The notes: generated by a model from the letters alone, not told the origin. A DNA stretch of 64,000 nucleotides from Conus ventricosus (GCA_018398815.1 CM031628.1:8876972-8940971); one strand, 5' to 3'. Shown: positions 33,665-44,910, numbered from the stretch's first letter. Numbers and translations are program-made.

Positions 33665-35370
33665 TCATTTGAAACCACCCCTGACAAAACTACCCCCTGA
33701 CAAAACTACCCCCTGACAAAACTACCCCCCTGACAAAACACCCCCTGACAAAACTACCCCCTGATCAAAACTACCCCCTGATAAAACTACCCCTGACAAA
33801 ACTACCCCTGACAAAACTACCCCCTGACAAAACTACCCCCTGACAAAACTAACCCCCTGACAAAACTACCCCGTGACAAAACTACCCCCGTGACAAAACT
33901 ACCCCCTGACAAAACTACCCCCTGATAAAACTACCCTGAAAAACTACCCCCTGACAAAACTACACCCCTGACAAACTACCCTGTGACAAAACTACCCCCC
34001 TGACAAAAACTACCCCCTGACAAAACTACCCTGTGACAAAACTACCCTCGACAAAACACCCCCTGACAAAACTACCCCTCTGACAAAACCACCCTGTGAC
34101 AAAACTACCCCCTGACAAAACTACCCCCTAACAAAACTACCCGTGACAAAACTACCCCTGACAAAACTACCCCTGACAAAACTACCCTGTGACAAAACTA
34201 CCCCGTGACAAAACTACCCCTGACAAAACTACCCCTGTGACAAAACTACCCTCTGACAAAACTACCCTGTGAGAAAACTACCCCTCTGACAAAACTACCC
34301 CCTGACAAAACCACCCTGTGACAAAACTACCCTCCTGACAAAACTACCCTGTGACAAAACCACCCCCTGACAAAACTACCCTGTGACAAAACTACCCTCT
34401 GACAAAACTACCCCCTTACAAAACCACCCTGTGACAAAACTACCCTCTGACAAAACTACCCCTGACAAAACACCCTCTGACAAAACACCTCTGACAACTA
34501 CCCCCTGACAAAACTACCCTCTGACAAACCACCCTGGACAAAACCACCCTTGACAAAACCACCCTGTGACAAAACCACCCTGTGACAAAACTACCCCCTG
34601 ACAAAACACCCTGTGACAAAACCACCCCTGACAAAACTACCCCTGACAAAACACCCTGTGACAAAACTACCCCTGACAAAACTACCCCCTGGACAAAACT
34701 ACCCTCTGACAAAACTACCCTCTGACAAAACTACCCCCTGACAAAACTACCCTGTGACAAAACTACCCCTGACAAAACTACCCACTGACAAAACTACCCC
34801 TGACAAAACTACCCCTGACAAAACTACCCTGTGACAAAACTACCCTACCCCTGACAAAACTACCCCCTGACAAAACTACCCCCAAAAACTACCCCCTGAC
34901 AAAAACCTACACAACTACAAACTACCCTCTGACAAAACTACCCCTGACAAAACTACCCCCTGACAAAACTCCCTCCTGACAAAACTACCCTGGACAAAAC
35001 TACCCCCTGACAAAACTACCCTACTGACAAACTACTACCCTCTGACAAAACTACCCCCTGACAAAACTACACTGACAAAACTACCCCCTGACAAAACTAC
35101 CCTCTGACAAAACTACCCTGACAAAACTACCCCTGACAAAACTACCCTGTGACAAAACTACCCCCTGACAAAACTACCCCCCTGACAAAAACCCTTGACA
35201 AAACTACCCCCTGACAAAACTACCCTGTGACAAAAGTACCCCCTGACAAAACTACCCCCTGACAAAACTACCCTCTGACAAAACTACCCCCTGACAAAAC
35301 TACCCTGTGACAAAAATGATACCCCCTGACAAATACTACAAACCCCCTGACAAAACTACCCTGTGACAAA
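33665..35370. repeat. 15 bp minisatellite CCCTGACAAAACTAC, ~110 copies
   Basis: About 1.7 kb of a 14-16 base unit with core TGACAAAACTACCCC. The commonest variants are CCCCTGACAA, CCTGTGACAA and CCTCTGACAA, and single-base indels are frequent. It lies in the large ETFB intron. The minus-strand open frame (SGVVLSQGV repeats) is a by-product. Confidence 0.95.
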
Positions 35371-36020
35371 ACTAGTCTCAACATCTCCCTTCTTGACCTC
35401 CATTTCTGACTTCCGATTCTTCTTTGTCAATCAACCCCCTACCCTTCCCCTTCCAACACCTTCTCCTTCCCTCCCTTGATTTTATGTGTGTGCCCACAAC
35501 TGTTCTTTTTTTTTCAATTACATCATACACGTGGTGCGAATGACATGTGCAAGCACTTCTGAACTGCTCTTTCATGAGGTAAAGCATTACATCATAACAG
35601 AGAGGACAACCCCTCTGACCTGTTCTTAGGAACAACATGAAAATTTCATTGGAACATTCTGACTGTCTTCAGGAAAGCTCATCCTCTCGTTCGCATCGGC
35701 ATGCCTGCAATGTCATGTACATGGCACACATGAACCGTTCACTGACAACAAAATTCTGTCACTGTGACAACATGGAGGCAAGTTTCCAGGGATGGATGAC
35801 CAATGAACCAAACACTGGCAACCTGTTTCGAAACTAACTTCCACAACGTCCTGCTCCCGAGCCCCTTCACTATGAACACATGAACCAATTCACAAAGAAT
35901 TCCACCAATGTTGAGAAAACAAAATCACCAGCACTCCTCTCTCGTACATCAGCGAACACATGTTGAATCATACAGAATAGTGAAACACGAAATGTGCCAT
36001 CTTCATGTTTAGGAGATAAG
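35371..36020. other. No feature recognised (ETFB intron)
   Basis: Unique-looking intronic sequence between two arrays. There are no convincing exons or repeats. Confidence 0.5.
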
Positions 36021-36024
36021 GAAC

Positions 36025-36475
36025 AACTCACTGCCAAATGGTCCATCTCATCAGGTGTTACGAACTAGTGGAACACCACTGCAATGTGTGTCATCATCAT
36101 TGAGAGACTAGTGGAACAACTCACTGTCCAAAATGTGCTCAGTTCATCATCATGTGTGTTACGGAGACAGTGGAACAACTCACTGTCCAAAATGTGCTCA
36201 GTTCATCATCATGTGTGTTACGGAGACTAGTGGACAATCCTGTCCAAAATGTGCTCAGTTCATCATCATGTGTGTTAACGGAACCATGTTGGATCACACA
36301 CTCACTGTCCAAAATGTGCTCAGTTCATCATCATGTGTGTTACGGAGACTAGTGGAACAATTCGCTGTCCAAAATGTGCTCAGTTCATTATCATGTGTGT
36401 TACGGAGACTAGTGGTACAACTCGCTGTCCAAAATGTGCTCAGTTCATTATCATGTGTGTTGCCAAACTATGCAG
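36025..36475. repeat. 60 bp minisatellite, 7-8 copies
   Basis: The unit contains CACTGTCCAAAATGTGCTCA, GTTCATCATCATGTGTGTTA and GGAGACTAGTGGAACAA. The 60-base period keeps frames open, giving a spurious NVLSSSSCVLRRLV repeat. Confidence 0.93.
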
Positions 36476-36896
36476 CAGCTTGTGACAAACAGGCAGTCCA
36501 GTTACCTTTCCTTGCTGAAATGAACTCTTTCGGAACGATTCTGACACTGGTGTAACATCGGAACAATCTTAACACTGGCAAAACATCAGGCGAGACACCG
36601 AGGCAGAGCTGAAGCAAAAGGGACCAACTGGACTGGAATGCCAGAACAGCCCAGAACAGAGTGCGATGGCGAAGGGTCGTCGATGGCCTGTGCTCCACTG
36701 GGAGCGATGGGCATAAGTGAAAGTGATAACATCAGAATGACTTTTGACGTTTGCATAAAAATAAAAATGATTTCAAAATCGATGTAACATCAGAACGGTT
36801 TGTAACCTGTAGCAACAAGACATGACAAAACTGGAACAACTGACATTCCTTTAATAACTGTCATAATTATGACCCAGTTATCATTATCATTCTTCA

Positions 36897-37379
36897 TTAA
36901 CTCTCTTGACAAGCATGTGCCCGCTTGCGCCCGACCAGAAATCACACTGCCAAAAGGCTGACCGCCTGCCAGCGCCCAGTAAAACACATGGCAAAATGGG
37001 TGCCGCCATGTTTCTCGTAGAAAAGGAATTCTCCGAGAACGTGACTTTGTTTTTCCTTTAGCAATTCACTTCTGTTTGCGAAAAAAACGCAAGTCGATAC
37101 ATGCCGTAGTTCTCGAGTTATGAATTTTTAAAGTTTTGTGGTCAAAATGCTGTTTTTCACCATGGCTAACCTTGATTTCTGCCATTCTATAATGGAATTT
37201 AGTGATGAAGGCCGTTCTATAATGGGATTTAGTGATGAAGATACCGTGATTTGTAGGATTTATGGCATAAGACTTAGTGAAAGTGCTGGGTGATGAAGCT
37301 TAGAGTGACCTAGATTTCGACTGGGATGAGGTTCCAGATATGATGAACAACGATTCAGAAGAAAGTTCTGAAGAAGATT

Positions 37380-37413
<34 letters not shown>

Positions 37414-37629
37414 GTAAATGGCTCATGTGACATTCTTCAAACTTATGATGATATAGCTACATATACATTCGTAGGAATTTTAAAAATTATTTTCATTTCA
37501 TTATTTCCTTTCCTCTCTTTTAAATTAATTTTCAAATTGGGTAACCATGTTCAAATTACAGAGTTACTTCTCTTGCCGTAGGTTTTCGGCGTAACTAAGG
37601 GCAGGCAAATGCATACTGAAGAGGGTTAA
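36897..37629 (+). mobile_element. piggyBac-like non-autonomous element, TTAA-flanked
   Basis: Flanked by TTAA on both sides (36897-36900, 37626-37629). The imperfect inverted ends start CTCTCTTGACAAGCATGTGC on the left and CCCTCTTCAGTATGCATTTG on the complementary right. TTAA duplication with C-Y-C-T-C-T-T ends fits piggyBac. An acidic plus-strand remnant (DWDEVPDMMNNDSEESSEED, about 37320-37380) resembles the N-terminus of such transposases. It runs into a 31-base poly-C tract. The element ends 41 bases from an ETFB exon. Confidence 0.6.
37381..37411. repeat. Poly-C tract (31 C)
   Basis: Uninterrupted C run inside the piggyBac-like element. Confidence 0.9.
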
Positions 37630-37669
37630 ACACACACAAGAAATGAACAAAGAAAGAAAGCTCACTCAC

Positions 37670-37731
37670 TTGGGCCAGTCAAGCAATGCTGCCGTCATCT
37701 GTCCAGTCTGGTTGCAATCGTCATCGATCGC
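37670..37731 (-). CDS. ETFB: ETFB short exon with signature motif
   Basis: This exon encodes [20 protein letters not shown](K), the nucleotide-binding signature that is nearly invariant in ETFB; the human protein has the same block. The acceptor is GATTTTCAG. At the donor the sequence reads CCCAAGTGAGTGAGC. With GT after CCCAA the exon is 62 bases and the next exon falls out of frame. With one more G (AAG|GTGAGT) it would be 63 bases (21 codons), phase 0, matching the neighbouring exons. A one-base assembly deletion is the likeliest explanation. A piggyBac-like element ends just downstream. Confidence 0.93.
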
Positions 37732-37739
37732 CTGAAAAT

Positions 37740-37970
37740 CAACGACAAATCTTACAGTGTGACTTCAAACAAGGTTAACCTTGTGACTCCAATGTCTGTG
37801 ACAATCCAAACACAAATGATGCAGTTAACAATGCAGGCTTACATCCCCACAGATTCAAACAACAAACACAGGAACATACGTTTGCCGTTTACTGCTGGCT
37901 AAAAACTAATCACAGTCGCAATAGATATGCTCGTCTGTTTAATAAAAAAAATTAACAAAATGGCAAAGCC
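37740..37970. other. ETFB intron, nothing recognised
   Basis: Short unique intron segment upstream of the short exon in transcription order. Confidence 0.5.
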
Positions 37971-37979
37971 TTGAGAGAA

Positions 37980-38890
37980 AAGCAATGTAAACAGCCCTCG
38001 GAATACCAGCACATGCTTGCATCATGTAAACAGCCCTGGAATACCAGCACATGCTTGCATCATGTAAACAGCCCTCGGAATACCAGCACATGCTTGCATC
38101 ATGTAAACAGCCCTTGGAATACCAGCACATGCTTGCATCATGTAAACAGCCCTCATACCAGCACATGCTTGCATCATGTAAACAGCCCTCGGAATACCAG
38201 CACATGCTTGCATCATGTAAACAGCCCTCGGAATGCCAGCACATGCTTGCATCATGTAAACAGCCCTTGGAATGCCAGGCAATGCTTGCATCACATAAAC
38301 AGCCCTCGGAATGCCAGCACATGCTTGCATCATGTAAACAGCCCTTGGAATGCCAGCACATGCTTGAATCATGTAAATAGCCCTCACCAGCACATGCTTG
38401 CATCATGTAAACAGCCCTTGGAATGCCAGCACATGCTTGCATTATGTAAACAGCCCTTGGAATACTAGCACATGCTTGCATATGTAAACAGCCCTTGGAA
38501 TACCAGCACATGCTTGCATCATGTAAACACCCTTGGAATGCCAGCACATGCTTGCATTATGTAAACAGCCCTTGGAATACTAGCACATGCTTGCATTATG
38601 TAAACAGCCCTTGGAATGCCAGCACATGCTTGCATCATGTAAACAGCCCTTGGAATACCAGCACATGCTTGAATCATGTAAACAGCCCTTGGAATGCCAG
38701 CACATGCTTGCATCAGGTAAACAGCCCTCACCAGCACATGCTTGAATCATGTAAACAGCCCTTGGAATACCAGCACATGCTTGAATCATGTAAATAACCC
38801 TTGGAATGCCAGCACATGCTTGAATCATGTAAACAGCCCTTGGAATACCAGCACATGCTTGCATCAGTAAACAGCCCTTGGAATGCCAGG
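37980..38890. repeat. 39 bp minisatellite, about 23 copies
   Basis: The unit contains CAGCACATGCTTGCATCATG, TAAACAGCCCTTGGAAT. Because 39 is a multiple of 3, long frames stay open on both strands (SKGCLHDASMCW-type), but no start, domain or splice context supports coding. Confidence 0.95.
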
Positions 38891-39072
38891 AGCAAGAACA
38901 CTTCCACTTCTGAATGACGAAAACTTCTTCCTTTTCTCCGTGGGGTGTCATTGGGGCCCCACACTTAAGAACAGTTCTCCCACGTTCCTCCAGTTTGTAG
39001 TACCAAGGCCTGGGTCTTTGCAGACATTTCCCCTGTCCACTCTGCAATGCTGTCAGTCCGTCATGTTTCTTT

Positions 39073-39097
39073 CCCCCCCCCCCCCCCCCCCCCCCCC
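39073..39097. repeat. Poly-C tract (25 C)
   Basis: C run between two minisatellites in the ETFB intron. Confidence 0.9.
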
Positions 39098-39423
39098 ATC
39101 TCCCCTCCATTCCCTCCTTCAACAGCTCCCCTGGAAATTGTTGAATCAAGTTCACTGACCTTGTTTTATGGCCTTACCAATGTACAGTTTTCTTTTCTCG
39201 ACGGATGTCAGTAGATCTTCGTACGGTCCTAACGCACCGTTTGATGTCTGTGACACCTGTTAATTGGTGTCATGGTCAGTGTATATCTGTTGTGCCTTGC
39301 AGTATCATCCCATTTCCACGCCTTGAATTCTTCTTTCCTGCTCTGCAGTGACGGTGCATGTCTTGCATGTGTACAGGAGGACAGTAGACACCAACGCATG
39401 CTGGAGACTGATCCTGTGTTTCA

Positions 39424-40800
39424 TGCAGATGTTCCCGTCCTTCCATGCAGGTTTCAATTCCCACAGTGCTGTGATATTCCTGTCCTTCAGTGCAGGTTTC
39501 AATTCCCACAGTGCCCTGATGTTCCTGTCCTTCAGTGCAGGTTTCAATTCCCACAGTGCCATGATGTTCCTGTCCTTCAGTGCAGGTTTCAATTCCCACA
39601 GTGCCGTGATATTCCTGTCCTTCCATGCAGGTTTCAATTCCCACAGTGCCGTGATATTCCTGTCCTTCCATGCAGGTTTCAATTCCCACAGTGCTGTGAT
39701 TTCCTGTCCTTCCATGCAGGTTTCAATTCCCACAGTGCTGTGATGTTCCCGTCCTTCCATGCAGGTTTCAATTCCCACAGTGCTGTGATGTTCCTGTCCT
39801 TTCATGCAGGTTTCAATTCCCACAGTGCCATGATGTTCCTGTCCTTCCGTGCAGGTTTCAATTCCCACAGTGCCGTGATATTCCCGTCCTTCCATGCAGG
39901 TTTCAATTCCCACAGTGCCATGATGTTCCTGTCCTTCAGTGCAGGTTTCAATTCCCACAGTGCCATGATGTTCCTGTCCTTCAGTGCAGGTTTGAATTCC
40001 CACAGTGCTGTGATGTTCCTGTCCTTCCATGCAGGTTTGAATTCCCACAGTGCTGTGATGTTCCTGTCCTTCCATGCAGGTTTCAATTCCCACAGTGCTG
40101 TGATGTTCCTGTCCTTCCATGCAGGTTTCAATTCCCACAGTGCTGTGATATTCCCGTCCTTCCATGCAGGTTTCAATTCCCACAGTGCTGTGATATTCCC
40201 GTCCTTCCATGCAGGTTTCAATTCCCACAGTGCTGTGATTTCAATTCCCACAGTGCTGTGATGTTCCTGTCCTTCCATGCAGGTTTCAATTCCCACAGTG
40301 CTGTGATATTCCCGTCCTTCCATGCAGGATTCAATTCCCATAGTGCTGTGATGTTCCTGTCCTTCCATGCAGGTTTCAATTCCCACAGTGCTGTGATTTC
40401 AATTCCCACAGTGCTGTGATGTTCCTGTCCTTCCATGCAGATTTCAATTCCCACAGTGCTGTGATGTTCCTGTCCTTCCATGCAGGTTTCAATTCCCACA
40501 GTGCCGTGATATTCCCGTCCTTCCATGCAGGTTTCAATTCCCACAGTGCTGTGATGTTCCTGTCCTTCCATGCAGGTTTCAATTCCCACAGTGCTATGAT
40601 ATTCCCGTCCTTCCATGCAGGTTTCAATTCCCACAGTGCTGTGATGTTCCTGTCCTTCCATGCAGGTTTCAATTCCCACAGTGCTGTGATTTCAATTCCC
40701 ACAGTGCTGTGATGTTCCTGTCCTTCCATGCAGATTTCAATTCCCACAGTGCTGTGATGTTCCTGTCCTTCCATGCAGGTTTCAATTCCCACAGTGCTGC
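39424..40800. repeat. 45 bp minisatellite, about 30 copies
   Basis: The unit contains TGTTCCTGTCCTTCCATGCA, GGTTTCAATTCCCACAGTGC. 45 bases is 15 codons, so frames of 130-330 codons are open on both strands (plus FHAGFNSHSAVMFLS, minus MGIETCMEGQEHHST). Three places (about 40237, 40395 and 40688) carry an identical partial-unit duplication, showing higher-order copying. Confidence 0.95.
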
Positions 40801-41007
40801 AATTACCTTTGCTGTCCTTGAGAGGATTTCTGACTGGGGTCTCTAACAGCTGATGATGGATCCTAGGTGAGAACCCAGGTGTACTGGGGTCCTTAACAAC
40901 TAATGATGGATCCCAGGTAAATACCCAGGTGTGCTGGGGTCCTTAACAGCTAAAGGTGGATCCTAGGTGAGAACCCAGGTGTACTGGGGTCCTTAACAAC
41001 TAATGAT

Positions 41008-41782
41008 CAGGCATGAAAGTGACCAGCAGTAAAAAAGGCTGAAAAATCGGCGGGGGTCTGGGCCACCGTAGGCCCCCAGTGGGGCCCAAGGGCAACGCCC
41101 CGGCGGGGTCAGGGGGCAGTAAAACTGCAAATAAACCCCTATTTCAGCGCTGTTAAGAAGGGCAAATAAGCCACATTTTCATGTTTTCAGTAATGAAAAT
41201 AATACTTCAAAAGATCATATAATAATATACTTTTATATGTGCATACTGACTCATTCACTCGCATTATTTTGTGTTATTTTATTTTTACTTTTTAACATGC
41301 GCGCTGGTGACCTACTCGTTTTTGAGTGAACCAGTATTTTAGGAAGAAGAAGAAAACAATGAGGCAGCCTTCATCACAACATTGATTCAGTACAAAATGC
41401 AGCGCCTTTTTCGTCTAATTTGCGAAACACATCGCCAACTCGAACATCGTCCACTTCCTGGTCTAGACAGTCCCACCTCCAATCGTTTCTCATCCCTTTT
41501 TTTTTTTGGCGTGAAATCGCGACGCGCTTGACAAACTTCGGCAAATTAACGATGTCCGACGTTCGACAGGCGCGAAAAGACCGGATGTTGATTGACGGCG
41601 GAAGTGACCGGTTGACTCTTTTGAGAATAACAAATTGTCCAAATGGGAATAGCATCGAACGAAAATTCATTTCAGAATTTTTCTTTACTTTTTTTTTTTT
41701 GGGCGGCACATTTTTTTGGGGGGTGGCGCAGATGAAAAAAATGGGCGGAAAATCCGCCTTAGGCGGACGAATTTCATGCCTG
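41008..41782 (-). mobile_element. hAT-like DNA transposon, 775 bp, inside a minisatellite
   Basis: Ends CAGGCATGAAA and TTTCATGCCTG are flanked by the 6 bp direct repeat AATGAT (41002-41007, 41783-41788). Uninterrupted neighbouring minisatellite units show the original single AATGAT. A GC-rich segment (41045-41120) resembles one in the 29.3-30.8 kb element. A transposase N-terminal remnant is on the minus strand. Confidence 0.85.
41374..41710 (-). pseudogene. hAT-type transposase N-terminal fragment
   Basis: A minus-strand open frame of 111 codons. Its C-terminal part reads WRWDCLDQEV, then VGDVFRKLDEKGAAFC. This 'W-x-W...x-R-K-x-D-x-x-G-x-A-F-C' pattern precedes the first cysteine of the zinc finger in many hAT-related transposases. 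The remaining zinc ligands and the catalytic domain are missing. Confidence 0.5.
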
Positions 41783-42169
41783 AATGATGGATCCCAGGTA
41801 AATACCCAGGTGTGCTGGGGTCCTTAACAGCTGAAGGTGGATCCCAGGTGAGAACCCAGGTGTACTGGGGTCCTTAACGACTAATGATGGATCCCAGGTA
41901 AATACCCAGGTGTGATGGGTCCTTAACAGCTGAATGTGGATCCTAGGTGAGAACCCAGGTGTACTGGGTCCTTAACAACTAATGATGGATCCCAGGTAAA
42001 TACCCAGGTGTGCTGGGTCCTTAACAGCTGAAGGTGGATCCCAGGTGAGTACTCAGGTGTACTGGGGTCCTTAACAGCTGAAGGTGGATCCCAGGTAAAT
42101 ACCCAGGTGTACTGGAGTCACTCACAGCTGAAGGTGGATCCCAGGTGAGTACTCAGGTGTACTGAGGGC

Positions 42170-43100
42170 GCTGCCTGCGGCCTGGCATGTCACACTGTGC
42201 AGATGTTCCACAGCCAGGATAACGACCATCCCCAGTCAGTCAACCAAGTACACTGTCCTCCGCCCTTCAACTGTAAAAGATCCTAAGCAGGCTGTGATAC
42301 AGATAAGTCAAATATTGCCTTTGCATTGCTGTCATCTTTGAAAGAGTCAGTCTGAATACGACTCGACTGACACCAAGTCAATGCTCGTCCACAACCCCGA
42401 AACCATTCAGTCTGATACCAATCAGTATAATTAAGACTAAAAGTAACGTCAAATACACAAAGCTACAATCACCAAAGTAAAAAGAACATACAATCAACCA
42501 AATGTTCATCAATCACCATATAGAGTATAAAAAGTAACATTAGAAATCACACCCAAATGTTACTCTGCACTGTCGTCAACACACACACACACACACACAC
42601 AACACACACACACACACACACACACAGACACCCTTATCTCCCCCTATCCCCCCTCCACCACCATCCACCCCACCCCCACAGTGACCATCACTGTTCCTTC
42701 CCTCCCTCCTCCCATTCATTTTCCTCGAGAGCCATCCCAATTTTCTTTTTTGAAAACAAAAGTCTACAATCTAGCCACAACAGCAAACAATAAAGAAAAG
42801 CCAGCAGTACTGAACTGTGAACTGTCAAATGCGAAATTGCTTTTTCACTTTTTTTTTTTTTTGGGCCCATGCAGAGGCAACAGGTGCAGACAGAACCCAG
42901 AGAGGACGGTGAGAGATCTCCTTTCACCAGCTGTCGCTATCACCCTTCTTTCAAGGCTGGCCCAAAGGTCACCACTTTTACTGTCAGTACCACAGCCAAG
43001 CTGAACATGCATTCTCTCCTCTCCTCTCATCGAACATCAGAAGGTTTCGTGCAAAAACGTAAAACAAAAGAACTATGACTGCCACATTTCCAACACAACC
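42170..43100. other. ETFB intron; (CA)n at 42581-42627, otherwise nothing
   Basis: A compound (CA)n microsatellite (42581-42627) and pyrimidine-rich sequence follow the minisatellite. No exon or mobile element is recognised. Confidence 0.55.
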
Positions 43101-43104
43101 ACAT

Positions 43105-43487
43105 GCCCAGCATGATGAGGTCAAAATGGTTTTCCTGGGCCACCGTGACCATGACCAGTAACACCTGTCTCCTAAAAGATGAGGTCAATGGTGTAGTTCG
43201 TGGGCAAACTCACCTGTTTCCCCCAGCAACAAGAGCAATGTTGTAGTCGTGGGCAAACTCACCTGTTTCCCCAACAACATGGTGAATATTGTAGTCATGG
43301 GCAAACTCATCTGTTTAAACCACAAGATGAGGTCGATCGTGTAGTCATGGGAAAACTCATCTGTTTATCGTGTAGTCATGGGAAACTCATCTGTTTAAAC
43401 AAGATGAAGTCGATGGTGCAGTCATGGGCAAACTCATCTGTTTCCCCAACAAGATGAGGTCAATGTTGTAGCCATGGCCAAACTCAC
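43105..43487. repeat. ~49 bp minisatellite copied from an ETFB exon end plus its splice donor
   Basis: Seven to eight units directly follow (in transcription order) the exon at 43488-43646. Each unit contains the last ~32 bases of the exon, the splice donor and ~17 bases of intron. On the plus strand the unit reads AACTCACCTGTTTCCCCAAC, AAGATGAGGTCAATG. The nearest copy (about 43432-43480) differs from the exon at only three of 32 positions and would still encode [10 protein letters not shown] on the minus strand. At least two distant copies (43206-43220, 43257-43270) keep the exact CAG|GTGAGTTTG donor; others have ATGAG. Confidence 0.92.
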
Positions 43488-43646
43488 CTGTTTCCCCAGC
43501 AAGATGAGGTCGATCTTGTTCTCCTCAGCGACCTTGGCCAAAATCTTGGCTACATGCAAAGGCTGCATGACATCGTAGGTGGCGGCGTCGACCTCCACAT
43601 GGATCGACTTGTCAGCTCCCATTGCCATCGCAGTGCGAAGCGTCTC
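43488..43646 (-). CDS. ETFB: ETFB exon encoding AMP-binding region
   Basis: A complete 53-codon exon, phase 0 at both ends: acceptor ATTGTTTTAG, donor CAG|GTGAGT. Readable blocks are [37 protein letters not shown] and IDLILLGKQ. The last runs into the [11 protein letters not shown] signature of the next exon. Together these form the nucleotide-binding fold that holds the structural AMP in ETFB. Length and motif order match the animal family without gaps. Confidence 0.96.
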
Positions 43647-43649
43647 CTA

Positions 43650-44300
43650 AAACAATGAAGTTCAACTGTCAAAGCAATAGTGTTAGAGAATCATTAAAAC
43701 AACACGAGAGTCTTTTTTCTTTAATTTTACATCCGGTAAGTTAAACGCCCGGTCAAGAGGACGGATGAAGCAAAACGCAAACACACAGAGAAGGTGCAGA
43801 GTGAGGCTTGCTGAATATGCAAATGTGAAACAGACAAGCCAATTTCCGACAACTATGCCTTCTTCAGACTTCCCTGATGAGAGTGCACCAAGATAACGAT
43901 GCACTGAACCATCCCCAAGATGGCTGCAAGCAGAACAATGACCGTTCTGTTGCCGGACACTAAGACAGTCATCTGGGCAGCCTCCTTCTGTTTCATGCAT
44001 TTTGCACGTGTTTTTTTTTCCAAACTTGTGAACAAATACTCGAACTTGTACACACAACACAAATACACACCATACACATGGACAATTGTGCATTTGCTTT
44101 AAATTTTGTGCCTGTTTGTCTCTTTGCGTTCAGCCTTGTTTTCAGCTACACTGCCACCTGTTTGTCTCCACAAGCAGAAAAGTTACTGTGACAGGACTTT
44201 ATACCATATTACACTGCTATCATCACACAGTAATGTCAATGTACATATTGGACCATCGTTGTGATCAGGCAGGAGTGAAAACGCCAAGTATGTACATACG
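43650..44300. other. ETFB intron, nothing recognised
   Basis: No repeat or exon is identified. A TGCCTTCTTCAGACTT stretch near 43856 may be a very diverged foldback arm, but this is weak. Confidence 0.45.
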
Positions 44301-44304
44301 TTTG

Positions 44305-44600
44305 TGTACGTTAGCACACACATACACACTCACACACACCACCCACACCACACATACATACACACACACACACACACATACACACACACCATACCACATC
44401 ATATAGATGTATACAATACACGCTCATACAACACTTGTCCGCTCACACTCGCCCCCCCCCCCCCCCACCCTCCCTCCTACACACACAAACACCCCACACA
44501 TACACACAGCACACACCTACACAAATATGCATACACAACACAAACAAAACATACACCATACACAACATAAACATGGACACACACACACATACACAAAAAA
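44305..44600. repeat. Interrupted (CA)n and C-rich tract
   Basis: CACACATA-type repeats at 44310-44400 and 44500-44600, with a 15-base C run at 44452-44466. Confidence 0.9.
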
Positions 44601-44724
44601 ATGTGCCCAGTGGTTCAATAACCACTTGTGTGTGGTTGTAAAGACACATTACAAAGACCAGAACAGAACAGTAATCAGCTGACTGACCTGGTGCTTTCAA
44701 AACAGCTGTGCTTTACGACAACTC

Positions 44725-44910
44725 TCATTCAGTCCTTCGAATGAGACTATAAACCGAGGTTCTGAGACTATAAACCGAGGTTCTGTGTGTGAACGCACCA
44801 CATCTTGCACACACATTAAACCCCATCACCAACTTTCAGAAGAGAAGGCCAGTTTGGCCATTGGTATGGATGACACATTACACATGTATAGCATGCATCC
44901 TGCATAAGAA
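44725..44910 (+). mobile_element. SINE fragment
   Basis: AATGAGACTATAAACCGAGG, CACACATTAAACCCCATCAC and GGCCAGTTTGGCCATTGGTA match the body of the SINE at 22520-22967 in the opposite orientation. A 24-base segment (GAGACTATAAACCGAGGTTC) is tandemly duplicated. Head and tail are missing. Confidence 0.7.

Larger units (their letters stand above)
40815..42165. repeat. ~50 bp minisatellite, split by a transposon
   Basis: Alternating units contain GGATCCCAGGTAAATACCCA and GGATCCTAGGTGAGAACCCA, each followed by GGTGTACTGGGGTCCTTAAC. Blocks at 40815-41007 and 41783-42165 are one array interrupted by the element at 41008-41782. Confidence 0.92.

Noticed and set aside
37939..38547. 202-codon Cys/Met/His-rich repeat protein
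   Set aside because: By-product of the 39 bp minisatellite, open on both strands.
39272..40261. 329-codon repetitive secreted-type protein
   Set aside because: The frame is produced by the 45 bp minisatellite. The opposite strand is equally open, and no signal peptide or domain supports it.
39424..40800. CRISPR-like or regulatory array
   Set aside because: Same reason: no spacers, and variation is scattered within units.
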